Below the pieces are notes generated by a model that was not told the origin of the DNA, ran no database searches, and was given only the letters and a program-made list of their open reading frames with translations. Made by a program: the position numbers and the translations under genes. Source: CALGLS01 sp965222105 (GTDB lineage Bacteria; Bacteroidota; Bacteroidia; Chitinophagales; Saprospiraceae). From it: a stretch of DNA of 64,000 nt. How positions within the stretch are numbered: the stretch's first letter is position 1; each line of letters begins with the position of its first letter. The stretch lies in NCBI GenBank assembly GCA_965222105.1, contig CBDCTQ010000063.1, positions 1-64,000 of the forward strand, given 5' to 3'. This document shows, one piece after another, positions 1 to 9,046 of this stretch.

Positions 1-1109
1 TCTTGCTCGACCACTCCGTTAAGGATGCTCTTGAACGTTTTTCGGGGTACAAAAAAGTTCTTTATACGGAGCAGCACCCGCTTGGATTTTTTGGCGAGCA
101 ATGCCAGTGCCTCCTCTGTAAAGCCGGGTGCAATCAACACTTCGTAGAAGAGCTGGTCGATGGCCCGGGCCGTTTCCAGGTCGATGGAATGGTTGCAGAT
201 CAGGATGCCTCCAAATGCCGATACGGGGTCGGCGGCGAGGGCTGCTTTCCAGGCTTCCAGGGTTGTGGGTCGGGTGGCGATGCCGCAGGGGTTGGTGTGT
301 TTGAGGACGGCGAAGGTGGGATCGTCGTGTTCAAATTCGGCCATTAGTCCGACGGCAGCGTCGATGTCGACGAGGTTGTTGTAAGAGATCTGTTTGCCGT
401 TGAGCTTATCAAAAATGGCGTCGAGTTGTCCGTAAAAAACGCCTTGTTGATGGGGGTTTTCGCCGTAGCGGAGTACCCTGGCGTTTTGAATACTTTTTTT
501 GAAGGACAACTCCCCTCCATTTCTGGAGAAGAATTGGTGTATGGTCGTATCGTAGTGAGAGCTTACGCCAAATGCTTTTTGGGCCAGAGCGTGGCGGTCT
601 TCGAGGGTGGTCACGCCGTCGTTGTCTTTGAGTAGTACGAGCAATTGTCCGTATTCTTTTTTGGAGGGGACAACGACTACGTCCTTATAATTTTTGGCGG
701 CAGCCCGGATCAGGGCGATCCCACCGATGTCTATCTTTTCGATGATGGCGTTTTCGTCGTTGGTTTCAGCTACTGTTTTCCCGAAAGGGTAAAGATCCAC
801 AATTACCAGGTCGATTTCGGGGATGTCGTATTCGGCCAGTTGGGCAAGGTGGGCGTCTTCGCGCCGTGCCAGCAGGCCTCCGAATACTTTTGGATGGAGC
901 GTTTTGACGCGCCCGTCGAGGATGGAAGGATAGGAAGTGAGTTGCTCAACGGCTTCTACTTTTTTGTTGAGGTGGTTTTCGATAAATCGTTGAGTGCCGC
1001 CGGTGGAGTAGATGGTTACGCCGAGTCGGTCCAGTTGATCCAGAATGGGTTCGAGCCCCGTTTTGGAAAAGACGGACAGCAGGGCCGATCTAATTTTTTT
1101 TGATGCCAT
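1..1109 (-). CDS. purH: Bifunctional AICAR transformylase / IMP cyclohydrolase (PurH), partial
   Basis: Catalyses the last two steps of purine synthesis: formylation of AICAR with 10-formyl-THF, then ring closure to IMP. Translating the minus strand from the ATG at 1107-1109 gives an uninterrupted frame that runs off the left edge after about 369 of the usual ~510 residues, so the C-terminus is missing. Visible landmarks are the MGS-like cyclohydrolase domain with SKTGLEP near the start and STGGTQRF around residue 40, LHPKVFGGLLARR, the transformylase motif LRYGENPHQQ near residue 211, and KHTNPCG near residue 266, whose Lys-His pair is catalytic in the family. Cytosolic enzyme. The plus-strand frames over this stretch are shadows. 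Confidence 0.96.
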   Translation of the reverse strand, partial: MASKKIRSALLSVFSKTGLEPILDQLDRLGVTIYSTGGTQRFIENHLNKKVEAVEQLTSYPSILDGRVKTLHPKVFGGLLARREDAHLAQLAEYDIPEIDLVIVDLYPFGKTVAETNDENAIIEKIDIGGIALIRAAAKNYKDVVVVPSKKEYGQLLVLLKDNDGVTTLEDRHALAQKAFGVSSHYDTTIHQFFSRNGGELSFKKSIQNARVLRYGENPHQQGVFYGQLDAIFDKLNGKQISYNNLVDIDAAVGLMAEFEHDDPTFAVLKHTNPCGIATRPTTLEAWKAALAADPVSAFGGILICNHSIDLETARAIDQLFYEVLIAPGFTEEALALLAKKSKRVLLRIKNFFVPRKTFKSILNGVVEQ

Positions 1110-1220
1110 GAGGTAGGCTGGGTTGATTTTTAAAACGAAGGGCAAAGATAAGAAAAAACCCTCCATTCAGAAACCTGACAATAGACAATAATCCGGTATG
1201 TTTATCCGGCAGCCTTGCCC

Positions 1221-1228
1221 TACCTTTG
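1221..1228 (+). promoter_or_regulatory. Bacteroidota-type -7 promoter box (TACCTTTG)
   Basis: TACCTTTG fits the TAnnTTTG -7 consensus of the Bacteroidota main sigma factor and lies 26 bases before the ATG at 1254. A clear TTTG -33 element is not obvious about 20 bases upstream. The identical octamer is found upstream of the hydrolase gene near 43.4 kb. Inference only. Confidence 0.4.
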
Positions 1229-1253
1229 AATGGAATAGCAAAATAAAAGAGCT

Positions 1254-1691
1254 ATGAAAATTTTGATACCCCTGTTATTTACGGCGATCTTTTCTTTGCC
1301 CGCTTTTACGCAAACAACGATTATTGGCAAAGTAACCGATGGCGATTCGGGCGAAGAATTGATCGCTGCCAATGTTACCATTTTCAACCAGGGCGTGCTG
1401 GTAACGGGTGTTGCCACAGATTTTGATGGCAATTACAGCATTGCTACCGATCCCGGCCTCTACGATTTGGAGGTGTCATATATCGGCTATGCCACCCAAC
1501 GGATCAATGGAGTGATCGTACATGATTCGCGGCAAAACCTCCTCGATATTGTTATGGGAGGGAGTAGGTACGGCCCCAGTTCCTTCAATTGGAAAGCACA
1601 CAAAAATCGAATTTTTCCGTTTTTGGGGCCTGGCTTCCCTCCATCGGATATGGTTGTTGAGGTTTTGGAAAACGTTCCGGTTGAATATTAG
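1254..1691 (+). CDS. Secreted protein with carboxypeptidase regulatory-like (CarboxypepD_reg) domain
   Basis: A 145-residue protein with a signal peptide (MKILIPLLFTAIFSLPAFTQ) followed by a single Ig-like CarboxypepD_reg domain at about residues 22-105: GKVTDGDSGEELIAANV, then DFDGNYSIATDPGLYDLEVSYIGY. In Bacteroidota this module is normally the N-terminal extension of TonB-dependent receptors or a stand-alone periplasmic or surface domain. Here no barrel follows, so it is a short stand-alone protein. The tail (after ~110) has no recognisable domain. A miniature transposable element begins 10 bases after the stop codon. Role unknown. Confidence 0.75.
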   Translation: MKILIPLLFTAIFSLPAFTQTTIIGKVTDGDSGEELIAANVTIFNQGVLVTGVATDFDGNYSIATDPGLYDLEVSYIGYATQRINGVIVHDSRQNLLDIVMGGSRYGPSSFNWKAHKNRIFPFLGPGFPPSDMVVEVLENVPVEY

Positions 1692-1700
1692 ATAAAATGT

Positions 1701-1853
1701 GAGTGCGTGATATACCTGCCGGCCGACAGGCGGGTTAGCGGAGCATCGCGGTTGCAAACCGCGACGAACGACGTCTGCACAAAGATTTTCTCTGTGAATC
1801 TTTGTGTCTTCGTGTCTTTGTGGTAAAGCCCGCAGCGATTTTGTCAAACACTC
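1701..1853. mobile_element. Miniature ISKra4-type element (MITE), copy 1, with 9-bp target duplication
   Basis: A 153-bp non-coding element starting GAGTGCGTGATA and ending TTGTCAAACACTC, i.e. imperfect inverted ends matching those of the full transposon at 13436-14785. It is flanked by a perfect 9-bp direct repeat, ATAAAATGT (1692-1700 and 1854-1862), the signature of transposition. Its right end shares GCAGCGATTTTGTCA with the full element. The interior carries a copy of the CCTGCCGGCCGACAGGCGGG palindrome at 1715-1734. Sister copies lie at 43498 and 61597. Confidence 0.88.
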
Positions 1854-1871
1854 ATAAAATGTCTATTGAAT

Positions 1872-2483
1872 TCACTTTTCCTTTACCTGGTTTGTCCGCA
1901 CTTTCAGGTTGAGGATGTTTCCCATGTGGTAGCAGGTTCGGCAGCGGGCTTCATAGGCTTCTTTCTCCCCCAGGACGACCGTGTCTTCATCTTGTAACAA
2001 TCGATAGGAATGGGTAGCCAGGTTGCCGCAATGGCTGCAGATGGCGTGTACTTTTGTGATGTATTCGGCGACAGCCAAGAGATCGGGCATAGGGCCGAAG
2101 GGTTGGCCCCGAAAGTCCATATCCAGCCCGGCGACGATGATGCGCAGACCTTTTAAAGCCAACTGCTGACAGACATCCGGCAATTGGTCGTCGAAAAACT
2201 GGGCTTCGTCAATCCCCACCACACTGACTCCTTCCGACAGTTGCAGCAGATGGCTGGAATGCTCTACCGGCACCGACAATATCGAATTGGCGTCGTGGGA
2301 GACGACTTTTTTTTCATTGTAGCGGGTATCCAACCTCGGCTTGAAAATCTCTACTTTTTGATTGGCTATTTTGGCGCGCTTGAGTCGGCGTATCAGCTCT
2401 TCCGTTTTTCCGGAAAACATGGATCCGCAGATGACTTCTATCCAGCCACTACGCTGCCCTTTGAAATGTGGTTCGAGAAACAT
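1872..2483 (-). CDS. tdk: Thymidine kinase (type II)
   Basis: Phosphorylates thymidine to dTMP in the salvage pathway. The 203-residue protein has the Walker A loop GSMFSGKT (about residues 21-28), the DEAQFFDD segment, the GLDMDFRGQPFGPMPDLL substrate loop and the two zinc-binding Cys pairs (CSHCG and CRTCYH) of the human-TK1-like family. The length is normal. It starts with ATG at 2483. A block of 7-bp repeats begins just upstream of its start. No operon partner: the neighbour downstream is a miniature element. Confidence 0.95.
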   Translation of the reverse strand: MFLEPHFKGQRSGWIEVICGSMFSGKTEELIRRLKRAKIANQKVEIFKPRLDTRYNEKKVVSHDANSILSVPVEHSSHLLQLSEGVSVVGIDEAQFFDDQLPDVCQQLALKGLRIIVAGLDMDFRGQPFGPMPDLLAVAEYITKVHAICSHCGNLATHSYRLLQDEDTVVLGEKEAYEARCRTCYHMGNILNLKVRTNQVKEK

Positions 2484-2497
2484 GAATGTGGTTATTG

Positions 2498-2683
2498 GTT
2501 TACGGTCTACGGTACACGGCTAACGGTTTACGATCTGCGGTCTATGGTCTACGGTGTTAGGTAAGCGATTTACAGTGTTCAATAATTTTGGCCTGATGTT
2601 TTTAAATACTCTGAAGTACCGTGTACCGTGTACCGTGTACCGTCTACTGTGTACCGTCTACCGTGTACCGTGTACCGTCTACC
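2498..2683. repeat. Inverted pair of degenerate heptamer tandem arrays
   Basis: From 2498 to about 2563 the plus strand shows roughly nine 7-bp units of the type CGGTCTA/CGGTTTA. From 2616 to 2683 it shows about nine units of ACCGTGT/ACCGTCT, the reverse complement. The two arrays converge on a ~50-bp spacer, so a transcript could form a long hairpin. They fill the space between the start of tdk and the gene at 2838. Function unknown. Confidence 0.75.
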
Positions 2684-2837
2684 AACTTGTATGACTGCAA
2701 CAAAAGTAGTAATTTCGGGCCAGCAATTGAGGTATTCCCGGGTTCATTTATACGGGTTCAACCTGGATATTCGTTTTTCACTGTGCAACCTCTATGTGTT
2801 GCTTTCGTTTTTTTTGGAAATAATACACCCTTAAGAT

Positions 2838-3503
2838 ATGAATTTGAAAGAAGCCAAGATTATGCTGGAAAAGATCAACCGTTTATACGAAAGTATGATT
2901 CTGGACAGCAAAATCGACCCTTTTGAACAAGAGTTGATGTTGAGCTACATCAAAAAATTGTATTTGACCTTTTCATTCGACGGAGAGGCGTTGAACCTGC
3001 TGTCGCAAAAACCAAAGGTCGCTGCTCCTCCTCCACCTGCTCCCAAGCCTAAACCTAAGGCGCCTCCCCGCGTGGTCAAAGAAACACCAAAGGCGTATAC
3101 TCCGCCCAAGGCATCACCGGCAGCCGAGCCCGTGAAAGAGGTGGTGCGGGCCGAACCTGCGCCTGCCCCACCCCGCGAGAAAAAAGTCGCTGTAAGTGAA
3201 GAGGTCGCATTGCTTTTTGAAGATAAGGAGGGCAAGGAGTTGTCTGACAAACTGGCCTCCCTCCCCATTAAAGACCTGACCAAAGCTATGGGAATCAACG
3301 AGCGCATCCTTACAGTAAATGAATTGTTTGGCAAAGACCAACAGGCATTTGTAAGCGCCATGAGTACGATGAATGGGATGACCTCTTTTGACGAAGCTAA
3401 AAAATACCTGGTGGAATGCGCCGAAAAGTACAATTGGACTTCCCGAAATAAAAAGAAAAAGGCGCAGGTGTTTATTAAGTTGGTGCGGCGGCGGTTTAGA
3501 TGA
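2838..3503 (+). CDS. Conserved Bacteroidota protein with proline-rich linker
   Basis: A 221-residue cytosolic protein, function unknown. It has three parts: a helical N-terminal segment (1-55), a Pro/Ala/Lys-rich disordered linker (about 60-115, PPPPAPKPKPKAPP), and a compact C-terminal domain (about 125-221) with the pattern IKDLTKAMGINERILTVNELFG and YLVECAEKYNW. That C-terminal pattern recurs in many Bacteroidota hypothetical proteins. The last residues are very basic (NKKKKAQVFIKLVRRRFR), which could bind nucleic acid or membrane; this is inference. It precedes pfkA by about 130 bp on the same strand. Confidence 0.7.
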   Translation: MNLKEAKIMLEKINRLYESMILDSKIDPFEQELMLSYIKKLYLTFSFDGEALNLLSQKPKVAAPPPPAPKPKPKAPPRVVKETPKAYTPPKASPAAEPVKEVVRAEPAPAPPREKKVAVSEEVALLFEDKEGKELSDKLASLPIKDLTKAMGINERILTVNELFGKDQQAFVSAMSTMNGMTSFDEAKKYLVECAEKYNWTSRNKKKKAQVFIKLVRRRFR

Positions 3504-3634
3504 TTTGCTGATGGAAAAACTGTCTGACGTGTAATGGCAGGTAAATCTTCCGCAATGCTAAACTTTCAGCAGATATATGTGTTGGTTGGGTTAGTAGGTT
3601 TTTCAAAGTAAGGGAGTTCGAAATAAAAATTTTC

Positions 3635-4603
3635 ATGAAAAAAATCGCCCTTTTTACTTCCGGAGGCGACGCACCCGGCATGAATGCCTGCATCCGCGCC
3701 GTGGTAAGAACAGCCCTCCACCACAACTTGGAAGTGGCCGGCATCATGTGTGGATATGAAGGAATGATCGACGGTGACTTCATTGATATGAATAGCCACT
3801 CGGTTAGCAATATTATCCAAGCTGGTGGGACCATTCTCCATTCGGCACGCAGCGACCGGTTTCGCACCAAAGAGGGCCGCAAAACCGCTTTCGACAACCT
3901 TCAAAAAGCAGGAATCGACGGGGTAGTGGCCATCGGTGGCGACGGCACTTTCACCGGAGCAGACGTCTTTATGCAGGAGTACGACATCCCCTTTGTAGGC
4001 GTTCCGGGCACCATTGATAACGACCTTTACGGCACCGATTTTACCATCGGCTACGACACGGCCATCAACACCGCTATGGCTGCCATCGACAATATCAAAG
4101 ACACCGCCAACGCCCACAACCGCCTGTTCTTCATCGAAGTGATGGGACGCGATGCTGGATTCATCGCCCTGCGAGCCGGCATCGCCACCGGGGCAGAAGC
4201 CATCCTCGTACCCGAAAGTAAGACCAACGTCGACCACCTCATCCATACCCTCGAAGAGGCACACGAACATAAAAAAACGTCTACCATCGTGATCGTAGCG
4301 GAAGGCGATGATGCCGGTGGCGCTTTTGAAATCGCCGACAAAGTGAAAGCCCGATTCGATCAATACGACATCAGGGTGAGCATACTGGGTCACCTTCAGC
4401 GTGGTGGCCGCCCCACCTGCATGGAACGGGTACGCGCCAGCCGTCTGGGCATGGAAGCTGTAAAAGCATTGTTGAAGGGACAGCGGAGCGTGATGGTGGG
4501 GCAGATACACAAGGAAATCGTATATACTCCTTTTAGCAAAGCCATTAAACACCACCAGGAAATGAATCCTATGCTGCTGGAGATGGCGAGTATTCTTCAA
4601 TAG
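3635..4603 (+). CDS. pfkA: 6-phosphofructokinase
   Basis: ATP-dependent 6-phosphofructokinase, the committed step of glycolysis. The 322-residue length and motifs match the bacterial PfkA type: ATP-binding TSGGDAPGMN (9-18), IGGDGTFTGA near 100-109 with Gly after GGD as in ATP-users, catalytic PGTIDNDL near 128-135, the MGRDAGF substrate loop and the HLQRGGRPTC C-terminal motif. It starts at the ATG at 3635. It is followed after 12 bp by a rhomboid protease gene on the same strand, perhaps in one transcript. The long antisense frame over it is a shadow. Confidence 0.96.
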   Translation: MKKIALFTSGGDAPGMNACIRAVVRTALHHNLEVAGIMCGYEGMIDGDFIDMNSHSVSNIIQAGGTILHSARSDRFRTKEGRKTAFDNLQKAGIDGVVAIGGDGTFTGADVFMQEYDIPFVGVPGTIDNDLYGTDFTIGYDTAINTAMAAIDNIKDTANAHNRLFFIEVMGRDAGFIALRAGIATGAEAILVPESKTNVDHLIHTLEEAHEHKKTSTIVIVAEGDDAGGAFEIADKVKARFDQYDIRVSILGHLQRGGRPTCMERVRASRLGMEAVKALLKGQRSVMVGQIHKEIVYTPFSKAIKHHQEMNPMLLEMASILQ

Positions 4604-4615
4604 AATTTTTGAATT

Positions 4616-5368
4616 TTGATTAAGTCAAAAAGTAGAATCTGGAAAACCATTGAGTTGCCCGTTTACTTTTTAGTGTTGATCTGGGCAATCCATCTCCTGC
4701 AGGTGGCGATGGGCTGGCGGCTGGGCTATCTGGGCATTTATCCGCGGGAGTTGTTTGGCGCCAAAGGCATTCTGCTGGCGCCATTGATCCACGGCGATTT
4801 CAGTCATTTGATCAACAATAGTATTCCGCTGTTTGTGTTGGGCAGTATTATTTTGTTTTTTTATCCGCGGGTGGCGGTGAAGAGTTTTATCAGCATTTAC
4901 TTACTGACCGGACTGATGGTCTGGCTGATCGGCAATTTTTTCTTTTGCGGGCTGGAATACGGCCACCGTTGCAATAGCTACCACATCGGGGCCAGCGGCG
5001 TGGTATACGGACTGGCGACCTTTATCATGGGGACGGGGATATTCCGGCGCAATATCAAATCGATCGTCCTGGCGCTGATTGTCTTGTTTTACTACAGTGG
5101 GATGTTTATGGGCATTCTGCCAAAGGAGGAAGGCATCAGTTGGGAAAGCCATCTATATGGTGGGATCATCGGATTGATGGTGGCCTGGTACTACCGTCGT
5201 GAATTGGAAACTGATGAGATCCGTAAAAAAGCATCCTGGGAGTTGGAACCCGATGGCCCCGGCCGGTACTTCCTACCACGGGATGTATTCGACATGACTA
5301 AGGAGGAACGGCGCATTCAGGAGGAACGGCGGCGTGGGTCGGATTGGACTTCTTCGGATACGTTTTAA
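4616..5368 (+). CDS. Rhomboid-family intramembrane serine protease
   Basis: A 250-residue polytopic membrane protein. The catalytic Ser is in GASGVVYG near residue 127 and the catalytic His in ESHLYGG near 179, with the usual rhomboid HGDFSHLINN segment near 60. About six membrane helices are followed by a charged cytosolic tail (after ~195). It would cleave transmembrane substrates within the membrane. There is no ATG near the start. The frame opens directly after a stop at 4610-4612, so a TTG at 4616 is the best start, 12 bp after pfkA. Substrate unknown. Confidence 0.88.
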   Translation: MIKSKSRIWKTIELPVYFLVLIWAIHLLQVAMGWRLGYLGIYPRELFGAKGILLAPLIHGDFSHLINNSIPLFVLGSIILFFYPRVAVKSFISIYLLTGLMVWLIGNFFFCGLEYGHRCNSYHIGASGVVYGLATFIMGTGIFRRNIKSIVLALIVLFYYSGMFMGILPKEEGISWESHLYGGIIGLMVAWYYRRELETDEIRKKASWELEPDGPGRYFLPRDVFDMTKEERRIQEERRRGSDWTSSDTF

Positions 5369-5399
5369 AATGATGTACCTCAGACCATACAAGGGTTTT

Positions 5400-5840
5400 T
5401 CAAGAGCTGTGATCACTGACCATATACCAATTCCCGTCTATTTTTTCCATGAGAACGGAAAACCATCCCTGGCGTTTTTGTCCGGCATCTTCAAAACTTA
5501 GGTTGAATCGGCCCACCACGTAAACGTATTGTTGATTCAACATCTTAAACGTCAGCTTATCGAACGCCAGCGTTCCCATTTTGTCTTTTGAGTAATACTG
5601 TCGATAGGAGGCCAGAATGTTATCATAGCCTTTGGTGACACCGGCCCGTGAAATGGTTTGAACCTGCCCGGAGGGATAATAGGCGGTGACATAACAGTCC
5701 AGATCGCCTTTGTTCCAGCAATCTTCCTGTTGGTCGAAATTGGATTGGATGGCGGTTCGGTCGCTTTCGCTTAAAATTAATTTGGAAGAGGTACACGATA
5801 GGATAGCCAGACAAGATGCTATAAAAATGAGTCGTTTCAT
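5400..5840 (-). CDS. SnoaL/DUF4440-like lipoprotein
   Basis: A 146-residue protein from the ATG at 5840 with a lipoprotein signal (MKRLIFIASCLAILSC, lipid-modified Cys at residue 16). The remainder fits the NTF2-like SnoaL/DUF4440 fold: a helix with FDQQEDCWNKGDLDCYVTAYY, then GYDNILASYRQYY, and C-terminal strands ending WYMVSDHSS. Such domains bind small molecules or act as accessory modules; the substrate is unknown. It is convergent with the rhomboid gene and stands alone. Confidence 0.75.
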   Translation of the reverse strand: MKRLIFIASCLAILSCTSSKLILSESDRTAIQSNFDQQEDCWNKGDLDCYVTAYYPSGQVQTISRAGVTKGYDNILASYRQYYSKDKMGTLAFDKLTFKMLNQQYVYVVGRFNLSFEDAGQKRQGWFSVLMEKIDGNWYMVSDHSS

Positions 5841-5998
5841 GATCTGCAAATAACGGCCTTTGCTGGGATCCGCGATAGTATTTTTTCGACGATGCGTTCA
5901 AAGGGTCAATTTTTTTTTGCGTTGTCGATTTTTTACTATCTACTGGATTTGATGTTGTGCAAATTTGAGGTGTGAATATTAAATTAAACAACATCAAA

Positions 5999-8212
5999 AT
6001 GAAAAAAAGAATATTTTATTTTTTTTTGCTATTGACAAGCGTGCCGATCTTTTCCCAGGACAACTATCAATGGCAGGGCAAGTTTGAACAGCTCACCCCT
6101 CAACTCCCCACGCCCAATGCCTACCGCGCCGCCGACGGAGCTCCCGGCCCCGATTACTGGCAACAACGAGCTGACTACCAAATAGCAGTAAGACTCGATG
6201 ACAACAGACAGCGCATTTCCGGAAAGGAAACCATCACTTATTACAACAACTCTCCGCAGCCCCTCGACTACCTTTGGCTGCAACTGGAGCAAAACCGAAG
6301 AGCACCCCACAACGAAGAAAAGCTAACCAAAAATTTTGGAATAGGTTCTGATTCCATCTTTTCCAAAATGTGGATGTATCATCTCAAACTCCGAACACGC
6401 AACTGCGGGATGAACATCACGGCCGTTACCGACGAAAATAAACATCCGCTCCCCTACTCCATTCAAAAAACCATGATGCGGATAGACCTGCCACAGACCT
6501 TGCAACCCGGCGAACAGATTTCGTTTAACGTGGAATGGTGGTACGACCTCAACAACCGGATGGAAGAGTTCGGTCGTGGCGGGTTTGAATATTTCCCGGA
6601 AGACGAGAACTACCTTTACACGGTGGCTCAGTTTTATCCTCGCATGGCGGTCTATGACGATGCCGAAGGTTGGCAGCACAAACAGTTTTTAGGCGCCGGT
6701 GAATTCGCCCTTTCTTTTGGCAATTTTGATGTAAAGATCACAACGCCTGCCGACCACCTCCTGATGGCCACCGGCACCCTTCAAAATGCAAAAAAAGTAC
6801 TCTCTGAAACGGAGTATAAATATTTGCTCAAAGCAAAAAAGAGTTTTGACAAACCCATCGTCATAGCCACCGAAGCAGAAGCCCGCGAAAGGGAAAAAAG
6901 CCGAAGTAAAAAAAACAAGACCTGGCATTTCAAAGCGGAGAATGTACGGGATTTTGCCTTTGCCAGCTCCCGCAAATTCATCTGGGATGCACAGGCGGTA
7001 CGCCTCAATGGGCGAGACGTCCTCGCTCAATCGCTTTACCCCAAGGAGGGCAACCCACTATGGGAAAAAGAGTCTACCAAAGCGGTGATCAACACCCTGA
7101 AAACCTACTCGAAATACAGCGTCGACTACCCGTATCCGGTGGCCACCTCGGTGCATGCCGCTTCTATTGGAATGGAGTATCCGATGATCTGTTTCAATTT
7201 CGGTCGGCCCTATCCCGACGGCACCTACCCCGATGCCATCAAATACGGTATGATTGGCGTGATCATTCACGAAGTGGGGCACAATTTTTTTCCAATGATT
7301 GTCAACTCCGACGAACGACAGTGGACCTGGATGGACGAGGGCCTAAATACTTTTTTGGAGTACCTTACGGAAAAGGAATGTTATAAAAACTACCCTTTCG
7401 ACAGAGGCCCCGCCACGACCATTGTCGACTACATGAAGCTGGATAAAAAATACCTCCGGCCCATCATGACTAACTCGGAGCAGGTACTACATCTGGGCGA
7501 CAATGCTTATGGTAAACCCGCTGCCGCCCTCAATATTTTACGCGAAGTTGTGCTCGGTCACGAAGCATTCGACATGGCGTTTAAAACCTATGCGCAGCGG
7601 TGGGCCTTCAAGCACCCAAAGCCGGCCGATTTTTTCCGGTGTATGGAAGATGCCTCCGGTGTTGACCTGGACTGGTTTTGGCGAGGTTGGTTTTACACCA
7701 CAGATCATGTCGATATTGCCATCGACACCGTCATCTGGTACCGGGTGAAAGGCAATGAAGCCATCGCTTTACAGGAAATTCCGGATGCTAAGGGCGGGCC
7801 AAACAGTGCCGTCGAACCGGTTGAGCTAACCGATCCCGCTATTTTTACCATTGTAGAAACTCCCGATATCTACTACGGTGAATTCCGCGAACGACTGGAT
7901 GAAAAAGCATTGTTGAATCAGTTTGAAAACAAGGAAATATATCAGGTTAAGTTTTCGAATCTCGGAGGGCTGGTCATGCCCCTGTTGCTGGAATTTGAAT
8001 TGGAGTCGGGCAAAAAAGAAAAAATAACGATCCCGGCAGAAATATGGCGCTATGCGGAAAACAAGGCGTCCAAATTGTTTTACTTCGACGAAAAGGTAGT
8101 GGCCGTAAAAATGGACCCGGAGCTGCTGACTGCGGATACGGATACTTACAACAATGTGTTTCCGAGGGTGAGGCAGGCTTCCAGGTTTGAGGAGTTTAAG
8201 GAGAAGAAATAG
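5999..8212 (+). CDS. M1-family (gluzincin) metallopeptidase, secreted
   Basis: A zinc aminopeptidase-like enzyme of about 737 residues. I start at the ATG at 5999, which gives a clean signal peptide (MKKRIFYFFLLLTSVPIFSQ); an upstream GTG in frame is less likely. The zinc site is HEVGHNFFP near residue 424 with the third ligand Glu in MDEGLNTFLE about 20 residues on. In place of a textbook GAMEN exopeptidase motif there is SIGMEYPMICF near 385, which suggests a subfamily with altered N-terminal recognition. The protein is probably periplasmic or surface exposed and used in peptide degradation. Confidence 0.9.
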   Translation: MKKRIFYFFLLLTSVPIFSQDNYQWQGKFEQLTPQLPTPNAYRAADGAPGPDYWQQRADYQIAVRLDDNRQRISGKETITYYNNSPQPLDYLWLQLEQNRRAPHNEEKLTKNFGIGSDSIFSKMWMYHLKLRTRNCGMNITAVTDENKHPLPYSIQKTMMRIDLPQTLQPGEQISFNVEWWYDLNNRMEEFGRGGFEYFPEDENYLYTVAQFYPRMAVYDDAEGWQHKQFLGAGEFALSFGNFDVKITTPADHLLMATGTLQNAKKVLSETEYKYLLKAKKSFDKPIVIATEAEAREREKSRSKKNKTWHFKAENVRDFAFASSRKFIWDAQAVRLNGRDVLAQSLYPKEGNPLWEKESTKAVINTLKTYSKYSVDYPYPVATSVHAASIGMEYPMICFNFGRPYPDGTYPDAIKYGMIGVIIHEVGHNFFPMIVNSDERQWTWMDEGLNTFLEYLTEKECYKNYPFDRGPATTIVDYMKLDKKYLRPIMTNSEQVLHLGDNAYGKPAAALNILREVVLGHEAFDMAFKTYAQRWAFKHPKPADFFRCMEDASGVDLDWFWRGWFYTTDHVDIAIDTVIWYRVKGNEAIALQEIPDAKGGPNSAVEPVELTDPAIFTIVETPDIYYGEFRERLDEKALLNQFENKEIYQVKFSNLGGLVMPLLLEFELESGKKEKITIPAEIWRYAENKASKLFYFDEKVVAVKMDPELLTADTDTYNNVFPRVRQASRFEEFKEKK

Positions 8213-8215
8213 CCC

Positions 8216-9046
8216 CTAATAACGCCGATCAGCCAAATAAGCGAGGTGTTCTTTTTCGAGTGAAAGGCCTTGTTTGCCAAAAATCCGGGAAGGTACCCGG
8301 CCGGTCATTTTTTTTGTTTCCTTGATGAAATGCATCTGGTCGAAAAACCCGTTTTGATAGGCGATGTCGGTCAGGCTGCACGGGATAGCCTTCAGGGCGT
8401 ATTTCACGCAGGCATTGAAACGGATGATGCGCATATATCTTTTGGGCGTAAGCCCGACATGCTTTTTGAATAGCCGCTCCAAACGTTTGTAGCCCAGATT
8501 GTATTTTTCCGAAAGGGCGCGTATCGAGGGCATGTTATCAGGCTGATGAATATCTTGTAACAATTGTTCTACAAGAAGGGAAAAACCGTTTTGAGCGTAT
8601 AGAAATTGCTTTCGCAATGAGGCAGCCAACTGGTTTTCATTTTGGGGGATAAGCTGATTACTGTTTCCATTAGGCCAGGTCTTCGTGCCGTTCAGCTCAG
8701 AGACTTCGATCACCTGGTCCACCAATTCGTCAGCGGGAATGCCAAACAACCCAAACAGGGCCGCGGGTCTGAGCTTGGCGCCAAATGCTTTTATATCGCC
8801 TTGCTCGAACCGATATTCCACACTATCCGTTTTTTGACCAAAAAGGTAATACCGACCTGCCGACAACGTAGTTTTTTCAGCGCCTTTTATTCTGCAAAAA
8901 CGCCCGGCCTGCACCACCATCAACCCCGGCGTCCCATCGGGAATGATCAGGTGCTCGACCCCCTGCGATCGCCCATCGGACGACATACTGAAACAGGCAT
9001 CGACAACAGGATCCGGATCAAGCGGTTTGCGGTAAAGGTACTTCAT
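8216..9046 (-). CDS. AraC-family transcriptional regulator
   Basis: A 276-residue DNA-binding regulator. The N-terminal ~150 residues form a DUF6597-like sensor domain (RKPLDPDPVVDACFSM, IIPDGTPGLMV). The C-terminus (about 165-255) carries the paired helix-turn-helix of AraC: SEKYNLGYKRLERLFKKHVG and LTDIAYQNGFFDQMHFIKET. It is convergent with the M1 peptidase gene, 3 bp apart. Ligand and targets are unknown. Confidence 0.88.
   Translation of the reverse strand: MKYLYRKPLDPDPVVDACFSMSSDGRSQGVEHLIIPDGTPGLMVVQAGRFCRIKGAEKTTLSAGRYYLFGQKTDSVEYRFEQGDIKAFGAKLRPAALFGLFGIPADELVDQVIEVSELNGTKTWPNGNSNQLIPQNENQLAASLRKQFLYAQNGFSLLVEQLLQDIHQPDNMPSIRALSEKYNLGYKRLERLFKKHVGLTPKRYMRIIRFNACVKYALKAIPCSLTDIAYQNGFFDQMHFIKETKKMTGRVPSRIFGKQGLSLEKEHLAYLADRRY

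Noticed and set aside
3566..4600. 344-codon minus-strand open frame over pfkA
   Set aside because: Fully antisense to a convincing phosphofructokinase; no domain or signal, composition of a shadow frame.
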